Both the position numbers and the translations under genes were made by a program. A model generated the notes under the pieces. That model was given only the letters and a program-made list of their open reading frames with translations, did not search any database and had not been told where the DNA came from. Below, piece by piece: positions 9,074-16,055 of a stretch of DNA of 16,055 nucleotides. The stretch's first letter is position 1. Every line of letters begins with the position of its first letter. The DNA comes from Stephanodiscus triporus (lineage: Eukaryota > Bacillariophyta > Thalassiosirophyceae > Thalassiosirales > Thalassiosiraceae). The stretch spans positions 1 through 16,055 of the forward strand of contig JALLAZ010000401.1 of assembly GCA_036939755.1 (NCBI GenBank), written 5' to 3'.

Positions 9074-9178
9074 GTATGCATCCCTAGAATCTCATTCAGA
9101 ATGTTGGCAGATGGTATATTAAGTTTGCATGCATATTTATTATAAGTATTGACACTTGTAAAGTATAACTCAAGGTGA
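9074..9178. other. Convergent 3' spacer
   Basis: Only 105 bases separate the stop codons of SMC2 and the opposing gene. The spacer is AT-rich (TATTTATTATAAG near 9135), so the two 3' UTRs or polyadenylation regions very probably overlap. Confidence 0.6.
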
Positions 9179-10750
9179 TCAACACGTCTGCCTCAACTTG
9201 GACAAAGCAAATGCACCAAGGTCGTCTATCGCGCATTTCGTCACAAATAATAAATCCCCTCCCGCGAGGGCAGGCACGCATTTCCCTCTCAAGTCAAAGC
9301 ATTCACTCAATATTCGTCGTAAGGTGTCCCGACGTCTTCCGAGCCTACCTGGTTTCAATATAATTTCAACATCTTCAGGGGAGGGCATTTTGTTGTGATC
9401 TAGTGCCATATCAATATTTAGGAGCGCCTGCACCGATGAAATCATCTTCTGATCTACAAGATATTCATCATTGTCGCTGCCCCTTCTACTTCGCACTTCT
9501 AGATTATTGTTACGCCGTAACGTTATCTTACTTGCAGTTGACGAGGCTGCTTTGCTGTTTGCCAAACGAGTTTGGAATGCCTTCCTCGCCTTTTCTGATC
9601 GTTTTTTCTTCAATTCCGCCATCGCATTCACTGAAGGTGTAAAAGATGGTAAATTATTGTCGGATGGTGGCGAAACCTTTCTGGCAATCTCTTTCATTGC
9701 AATTGTTATCGTTTGATTCCTAGGTGCGTCGCGGGCCTCTTGCTTTACTTGTTCCCTCCATTCTCTGAATGACTCTCGTTCTAACATTCTCTTGTCTTTG
9801 TTACTCTTGCGAGATTCAGACTTTCTATGATTCGAAATGAGATGTGTGAGGATAGCGACTGTCACCTCGTCTTCTGACATGGAGTAAAACAATGGTGACT
9901 CAAGAACTTCGTTAGATATTCCTCGAAGTAACTTATTTTGCTTATCCTGAAGTTTTTGGGGATATGTGGCTACTTTTCCCCTCCATCTCCTATTGTACCA
10001 CTCCTCTTTCCATGTTGTATTGCTCCACAATCGCAATTTTGCATTAGACCGTCGCGTGTGTTCTTCTGACGGATAAACAGGATTAGTGGAGAACGGATTA
10101 TCTGAGATGCTAGCTCTTTCTTCTACCGGAGGTGCCGTTTCATAATAGTTCTTTCCGCTGTATGTTGTATCTCGTGATGTGAGGAATCTCACGCCATTTC
10201 TCTTGAAGCCGTAGTATTCACTGTATGTTTCGTTATAGTTGAGGTTGTATGGGTCAGGATCTTCTCTCAAATACAGGAGGTCATTAGGATCTGGCCAGAA
10301 ATACCCCTCATTATTCAACGGGGAGGCGGCAGCTTCCACTCTCCTTTTTTTTCCCTTCCACTCCAGCTTATGTTTCCTAAGCAGCCAAGACCTGCACGCG
10401 AGCAGCAATTGCGCTTCATTAATACTGGAGATATCAACGGCAACGCTGCTTTCGCATGTGGCATTATTGTCGGATGATGGTGGCGAAGTATTTAGTGATT
10501 GAATAATGTCATATTCTACCTTTCCGTCACTAATACTCTGCTTCAATATTATACCGACCCTTATATGAGATAGCTGATGATAGGATTGACTGAGGTGGTA
10601 TCTCCTTGCATTGTGGGGCGAAAAAGACCGAACGAATACTGAATACGATCCGAATCCTCGTTGACTGGCGTGCCCATTAAGGAAAATTCGAGCGATGCCG
10701 CGTACCATCCATTGTATTAAGAAGAGGACAACGAGAGGACGAGGTTGCAT
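9179..10750 (-). CDS. Uncharacterised 523-aa protein, possible mitochondrial presequence
   Basis: An intronless frame of 524 codons with ATG at 10750 and TGA at 9181-9179. I do not recognise a family. The first 74 residues contain no Asp or Glu but many Arg, with a hydrophobic stretch (LVVLFLIQWMV, 6-16) and a RGFGSYS segment near 31-37. This fits a mitochondrial presequence better than a plastid leader, but a signal anchor is possible. Residues 118-270 are aromatic and Arg-rich (for example FWPDPNDLLYLREDPDPYN and WKEEWYNRRWRGK). Residues 300-425 are Lys/Arg/Glu-rich and probably helical. The C-terminal part (about 435-520) looks like a folded domain, with the striking GRLGRRRDTLRRILSECF and DLRGKCVP. 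The uninterrupted length and patchy composition argue that it is a real gene. A role in organellar RNA or ribosome biology would fit the basic, Trp-rich sequence but is speculation. Confidence 0.8.
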   Translation of the reverse strand: MQPRPLVVLFLIQWMVRGIARIFLNGHASQRGFGSYSVFVRSFSPHNARRYHLSQSYHQLSHIRVGIILKQSISDGKVEYDIIQSLNTSPPSSDNNATCESSVAVDISSINEAQLLLACRSWLLRKHKLEWKGKKRRVEAAASPLNNEGYFWPDPNDLLYLREDPDPYNLNYNETYSEYYGFKRNGVRFLTSRDTTYSGKNYYETAPPVEERASISDNPFSTNPVYPSEEHTRRSNAKLRLWSNTTWKEEWYNRRWRGKVATYPQKLQDKQNKLLRGISNEVLESPLFYSMSEDEVTVAILTHLISNHRKSESRKSNKDKRMLERESFREWREQVKQEARDAPRNQTITIAMKEIARKVSPPSDNNLPSFTPSVNAMAELKKKRSEKARKAFQTRLANSKAASSTASKITLRRNNNLEVRSRRGSDNDEYLVDQKMISSVQALLNIDMALDHNKMPSPEDVEIILKPGRLGRRRDTLRRILSECFDLRGKCVPALAGGDLLFVTKCAIDDLGAFALSKLRQTC

Positions 10751-11092
10751 CTGACCGAGACAATACTGTGTGGCAAATGCCCACGAAAGAGAAGGAAGAG
10801 AAGAAAGGAGTGAAAAAAAATGAAAAAAAGGCGTTTGGTGTATGATGTGATGTACGATATGGTACGAGTTGTTCTCGCGTTGGAATTTAGATTGGATACA
10901 AAGTTGGCGATTCGCTAAAAACCGCGCTTCTCAAGACCCAAACACACACCACACACCACCACACACACATCTTCATCTAGGTACACGGACGGTCTGACTG
11001 TGTGCCAGCAGACAACTACTAATGGTGCGTTTTGGAATCCGCATCCCAAACGCGACCATTTCCTCTCACTGCCAATCAAAAGTAGAATTGAT
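10751..11092. promoter_or_regulatory. Divergent promoter region with CA-rich tract
   Basis: Head-to-head spacer between the 523-aa gene (minus) and the RRM gene (plus). It includes a CA/CCA-rich tract at 10937-10970, much like the one upstream of SMC2 at 4661-4680. Poly-A runs occur near 10813-10828. An ATG at 11022 opens a 43-codon frame that overlaps the RRM start. Confidence 0.5.
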
Positions 11093-11150
11093 ATGCAAAG
11101 AATGTCAACGTCGGAAGAATCTGACCGGGATGACGATGACGAGCTACTGA
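11022..11150 (+). promoter_or_regulatory. Possible upstream ORF overlapping the RRM start
   Basis: ATG at 11022 begins 42 sense codons ending in TGA at 11148-11150, out of frame with the main gene, whose ATG is at 11093. If transcription starts upstream of 11022, this frame would reduce translation of the RRM protein. If it starts downstream, the frame is irrelevant. The peptide resembles nothing known to me. Confidence 0.3.
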
Positions 11151-12340
11151 TGGCCGCATCAGCTTGGGCTTCTGCTCAGGACGAAGGCAGTGGCGGTAAC
11201 AACGAAGACAACGACAACGACGATGTCCTGTCAGCGCCGAAGAAACTCAAAGCGAAAAAAGAGAAAGGTGATGCTGCGAGATCGACCGAATACGACACCA
11301 AGAATAAATCAGACGATGTCAAGAACCTGCATGGCAATCCCTCGCCGCCACAAAATAATTATTCATTGCACTTGAAAAATGTCCCGTACGACGCATCGCA
11401 GGGTGACATTCGATTCGCATTCGGCGAGAAGGGCTGCAATGTGACATCAGTCCGACTCGTGTACGATCGCGATCAAAAAACCGGCGAACGGCACTTTCGT
11501 GGCGTCGCGTTTGTTGATTTGGCCGACGACAATTCTTACAAGCTGGGGCTGGAGTTCCATAACAAGTCGTTTCTCGGCAAGGGACGTAGGGTGAATGTCC
11601 GCCCGACGAGGACGAAAAGTGAGTTGTCGGATATCGTTCGTAGAACCGAGGAGAAGGTGGCAACTTTAATTGCTAGGTCGAAGGTAGTGGCGCAGACGAA
11701 GAAACATGGGCGTGATGACGACAATTCAAAATCAGAAAACGCTAAAAAGAAACAGAAGAGGAACAATCAGAAGGAAAAGGAGAGCCCTAATGGCGTCAGG
11801 AAAAGTGATCCAGCAACCGCTAAACCGCAAAGCAATGCGCCAGAGAAGAATATTGATAGAAAGGCAAAGTCAAAAGAGAAAAAAGACGCTGACTCTGACG
11901 ATGCAAGTGATGCACCAAACACTGAGCCACTAAGCAATGAAACTAGCGCCACGACGAAAGGGCCAGAGAAGAAAAAGAATGAAGAGGCAACGTCCAAAGG
12001 CAGAAAAAGAACCAGCTTTAAACATAGACATGATGCACCAGCAACAAATTTACAATGTAATGATACAAAGCAATCGTCCAAGGGACTAACAGATAAGTAT
12101 GGACAGACTCAGTCGAATAGAAGAGAAAGTGCCGGCTCTGACAATAAGAGTGAATCACCAGGAAAGAAGCCCCAAAGCAAAAGTACACCTGAAAAAAGCA
12201 AGGGGCAAGAAAAGAAGGGTATGAAGAGGTTGAAGTCCAAAGATGGAAAAAGTGCAGGGAAAGGTGCTGATGTAAAACTAACAAAGAAACAGCGTGCCAA
12301 GAAAGCAGCGGTTATTCGTATGATGAAGTTCAAGGGGTAG
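11093..12340 (+). CDS. Single-RRM protein with long basic disordered tail, probably nucleolar
   Basis: An intronless 415-aa protein. The open frame extends upstream to 11000 but has no ATG before 11093 (MQRMSTSEES); a second in-frame ATG is at 11102. The N-terminus is acidic (ESDRDDDDELLMAASAWA), followed by a Lys-rich linker. One RNA-recognition motif spans about residues 90-172, with RNP2 LHLKNV (93-98), the loop YDRDQKTGERH, and RNP1 HFRGVAFVD (134-142). It ends GKGRRVNVRPTRTKSEL. The remaining 240 residues are Lys/Ser/Glu/Asn-rich and disordered, closing with KLTKKQRAKKAAVIRMMKFKG. This build (acidic head, one RRM, basic tail) is seen in nucleolar ribosome-assembly factors such as the RBM34/Nop12 group, but I cannot assign orthology. 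The gene is divergent from the 523-aa gene. Confidence 0.88.
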   Translation: MQRMSTSEESDRDDDDELLMAASAWASAQDEGSGGNNEDNDNDDVLSAPKKLKAKKEKGDAARSTEYDTKNKSDDVKNLHGNPSPPQNNYSLHLKNVPYDASQGDIRFAFGEKGCNVTSVRLVYDRDQKTGERHFRGVAFVDLADDNSYKLGLEFHNKSFLGKGRRVNVRPTRTKSELSDIVRRTEEKVATLIARSKVVAQTKKHGRDDDNSKSENAKKKQKRNNQKEKESPNGVRKSDPATAKPQSNAPEKNIDRKAKSKEKKDADSDDASDAPNTEPLSNETSATTKGPEKKKNEEATSKGRKRTSFKHRHDAPATNLQCNDTKQSSKGLTDKYGQTQSNRRESAGSDNKSESPGKKPQSKSTPEKSKGQEKKGMKRLKSKDGKSAGKGADVKLTKKQRAKKAAVIRMMKFKG

Positions 12341-12814
12341 CGAAGAGTCATAAAACTTGGCGTATCATGATTGATAGCGTAGACTGTAACTAAGCAAGTC
12401 ACACGAGAGTAAATTTAATTTGCTTGCAAATTATTTCAACATCTATCATTTCACGGCGATTCAATTTGAAAGTAACGACATAAGTAGTGCATAATAGTAG
12501 GATAAGAGATACAGGCCAACATTAACCTTTATGATCAAATCACATTTGTCTTGTTCAGTTGAGTCTGTATGTCGCCCTTTTCCTTTCCCCATAGAGACTG
12601 ATTTGCTCTTGACGTAATTTTTCATTTTTCATTCTCATCTTAATACTAAAATTTCACGTGGATAAAGAAGAGAAGCAAGGAGGCCAAATGAGTGCACTCG
12701 TTGATCAATGAGAGCTTGTTTGCGAAACAGATACATCTCATGCCGCAGTTCGTCTCCCAATCGAAGGATACACATCATGGACCCCATCACTGCGCAGTAT
12801 CATGACATGAAAAA
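12341..12814. other. Convergent intergenic region
   Basis: Holds the 3' regions of the RRM gene and of the ferredoxin-like gene on the other strand. No coding region is seen. A CACGTG palindrome (12655-12660) is present but lies downstream of both genes, so a promoter role is doubtful. Confidence 0.5.
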
Positions 12815-13201
12815 TCAATTGATACCCAAAACGCTCTTCACATCCTCTTCAGTCTTGATCCCATTCCTGATCGGATAGAACGGTCCGTCGTCGCACGCCC
12901 TCCGTATCTCCACGTTCGGTCCCAATCCGCACTCGGCGCATTCCGAGACGCAACTGACGGTTTCCACATTCACGCCGAGTTCCGGAGCGAGTTCTTCAAA
13001 TATCGACAGCGCCTTCTTCCCTCCCGTTTTTTTGCACGTGGGTCCCATACAGACTACGACGGTGCTCCCGCTCCCGAGCGGTTCTGCTTGCAGGTGTCGT
13101 GTCCGTCGGCAGTTTGCTTGTTGTGTATTGATTGAGTGTGCACGGAAGGCGCTGGTTGCTCCAGACGAAAGCAAAATGAACGCTGCCGAGGCGGCTTTCA
13201 T
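12815..13201 (-). CDS. Plastid-type thioredoxin-like [2Fe-2S] ferredoxin protein
   Basis: An intronless 128-aa protein. The N-terminus [19 protein letters not shown] is a short signal peptide with the TSAF-R cleavage context typical of diatom plastid import, followed by a basic transit-like stretch to about residue 45. The mature domain matches the thioredoxin-like [2Fe-2S] ferredoxin fold: VVVCMGPTC (C51, C56), then KKTGGKKAL, a helix, and [18 protein letters not shown] (C84, C88, C91). The CX4C...CX3C spacing is the usual four-Cys cluster ligand set; C91 is extra. The GPNV segment after the second pair is a family hallmark. It probably carries an electron-transfer or redox-sensing cluster in the plastid; the partner is unknown. 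It is divergent from the plastid GAPDH gene. Confidence 0.88.
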   Translation of the reverse strand: MKAASAAFILLSSGATSAFRAHSINTQQANCRRTRHLQAEPLGSGSTVVVCMGPTCKKTGGKKALSIFEELAPELGVNVETVSCVSECAECGLGPNVEIRRACDDGPFYPIRNGIKTEEDVKSVLGIN

Positions 13202-13722
13202 GGTAATTCAGTGAGATCGAGCAACCTCAGAAAAATGGAGAAACATACAAAATTCGCGACAACACCAACCACACAGGCATGTACGGGAAGTGTGCACTCG
13301 GGGGCCGAAGAACACAACGAACGAAGCAAAGATGAAGAACGCGTTATTCTGTGTGCTGAGTGAGGACCATCTTCTACTTCCAGGGCGTATCGGACCGGCG
13401 GGCGGAGGGGCGGGCTCGACGACGCTAGTACGGACGTCATTTTCCTCGGCGCAAACGCGGGAAAGGACCCGCCCCTTTGGATCTTCGTGTTTTGTGCGGT
13501 CATCCTTGCAGTTGAAATTTTGCGCCACTTCACATGCGTACTTCAGTACTATTCCACGTAGGAATCAACAAGTACGTGGTTGGAAGAAGAATACATCCTC
13601 CTGCTTTACGGGGATGTCAGGTTCGAGATCTTCCTCTTCGACCCGAAACAACAGCGTCACCGTCGCTCATCGTGCGCTCACAATCCTTCCGATAGTCAAA
13701 CGATAAACCAAAAAACCCAAAC
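13202..13722. promoter_or_regulatory. Bidirectional promoter region between two plastid protein genes
   Basis: A 521-bp head-to-head spacer. It contains ACGTCA (13434-13439, within GGACGTCATT) and GCGTCA (13654-13659, reverse of TGACGC), both matching CO2/cAMP-responsive element words known from diatom carbonic anhydrase promoters. A GCGGGAAA word (13458-13465) matches the E2F consensus. The GAPDH start sits in an A/C-rich context (AACCAAAAAACCCAAACATG). These are short words and could occur by chance. The 138-codon frame at 13290-13706 is not supported. Confidence 0.45.
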
Positions 13723-14953
<1,231 letters not shown>

Positions 14954-16055
14954 ACGGGCTGTTCACGTCTTCGTGTGCGGGTTGAAGATCATTTTTGGTT
15001 TCTATTGATAGAGAGATTGCTGCATGTCCCCTGGTGAATGGTGAATAATTCTGTCGCCAGTAAGAATTCACGAAACAATGTCCATAAAAGACAAAACCTC
15101 ATCATTAAATTAAATCACTATTGATTGAACTTGGTTTGGTATTCCCTCCGGCTCCTGAGATTCTGATGTCTAGGACTTGGCTCATCACAACGATTGTTTG
15201 TGAATGGAGTTTTGTTAGATTATTAATTGTAGACCTTATCACAGATTCGCACTGATTGGAGTAGATACCAAGAGTGCTTTCTCAGAGATGGAAAGTGGAA
15301 TACTTCATCGTCTTGACACAGTGTGGCAGTAGAAAACGATGCGTCCACGGCCAGGCGATTGTGTCACACCCCCACCTTGTCGTGGTCGTCATTGTGGGGC
15401 GGTAGCCAGAGTGATGGAGGGGGACCCGCATAAGGGCTTCTTTCTCATTGTCTTTGCTGGCTTCTTTCTGCGCTGGAGCGCCTCCAGAGTACGAGTTTAG
15501 ACAGCCTTTTGGGTCCACTGAAATGTTTCAATTTCTTTAGGTAGGTAAGTATTTTGCAAGGTCGTCAGTAAAGCCCTAATATCTCGGTGAGTCTCTGGCA
15601 TTGAAGGTCAAGCAAACTCTCTATCCGATCCTCCTCTCCATGTGGATCACGACGATGCAATCTATTAGGGCATTGGGCACCAAATAGGCGAGATATTGCA
15701 TCTCTATGGTAGTGCATTGATTTTCAATTTTCTTATTTTTACGATTTGATATCCAACATCATTGAAACACCAGGGCCTATAGTGCTACTAAGCATTGCTT
15801 GCCGACCCAGACCATTCGGGATTTATTCCTTGTAGTCTTTAGATGCTGGGCCTTTAGTGACTATATGCCACAATTGTTTCCCCCTCTTTGGGACTTCTTT
15901 GTCCCTGGGACCCAATTCTCTCTCAACTTGAGCAATGTCTATGAAAAGGAAGGAATACAAGTGAGCCAAATCCTGTCATGAGACTCTCCATGACTGGTTC
16001 TCATCCTAGCTGGACCAATTTTCTACGTACTCTTACATTTTTTTAGTGTTGAAAC
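14954..16055. other. Intergenic region, no gene seen
   Basis: About 1.1 kb to the window end. The first 150 bases should hold the GAPDH 3' UTR. Frames at 15282-15518 (minus) and 15799-15981 (plus) look like no known protein. A weak inverted repeat pairs GCCCTAAT (15573-15580) with ATTAGGGC (15664-15671), and AATATCTCG (15578-15586) with CGAGATATT (15689-15697). It may be remnant repeat DNA. Confidence 0.45.

Noticed and set aside
11000..11092. Extension of the RRM protein to a GTG at 11000
   Set aside because: GTG starts are not expected for a nuclear gene, and the conserved-looking acidic N-terminus begins at the ATG at 11093.
13290..13706. 138-codon frame between the ferredoxin-like and GAPDH genes
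   Set aside because: No domain and mixed composition; it occupies the only space available for two divergent promoters.
15282..15981. Short frames after GAPDH as a further gene
   Set aside because: 60-78 codons, no recognisable motif, no plausible splice partners within the window.

Overview
The window reads as nuclear DNA of a photosynthetic stramenopile, most probably a centric diatom of the Thalassiosira type. Three things support this: short GT-AG introns (74-139 nt), a plastid GAPDH of the GapC1 type with a secretory-plus-transit leader, and small proteins whose N-termini end in an A-x-A-F type cleavage motif as used for complex plastids. No bacterial features, rRNA, tRNA or CRISPR array were seen. 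The species is inferred from protein memory, not from a search.

Layout: 1-311 is GTA/TAC-rich upstream DNA. 312-900 is a two-exon gene for a 149-aa, probably plastid-targeted protein with a CGSCLDF motif. 901-4929 is a 4-kb gene-poor block: plain AT-rich DNA, three simple repeats at 2012-2207, about 1 kb of cryptic purine-purine-pyrimidine (RRY) triplet sequence at 2570-3600, a 772-bp MITE-like element with 19-bp terminal inverted repeats and TTA target duplication at 3721-4492, and a G13 tract. 4930-9073 is a complete seven-exon condensin gene, SMC2 (1214 aa). It faces tail-to-tail an intronless 523-aa gene of unknown function (9179-10750, minus), with a possible mitochondrial presequence. 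That gene diverges from an intronless RRM gene (11093-12340). 12815-13201 (minus) encodes a plastid-type thioredoxin-like [2Fe-2S] ferredoxin, divergent from the two-exon plastid GAPDH gene at 13723-14953. 14954-16055 shows no gene.

The genes form no operon. The tightest functional pairing is the last one: two proteins with plastid-type leaders (redox and Calvin-cycle/glycolytic) share a 521-bp head-to-head spacer holding CRE-like ACGTCA/GCGTCA elements. SMC2 (chromosome condensation) and the RRM protein (probably nucleolar) are housekeeping. I did not find a clear new multi-gene system. The best second looks are the MITE with its RRY interior, the small CGSCLDF family, the unknown 523-aa protein, and the shared plastid promoter.
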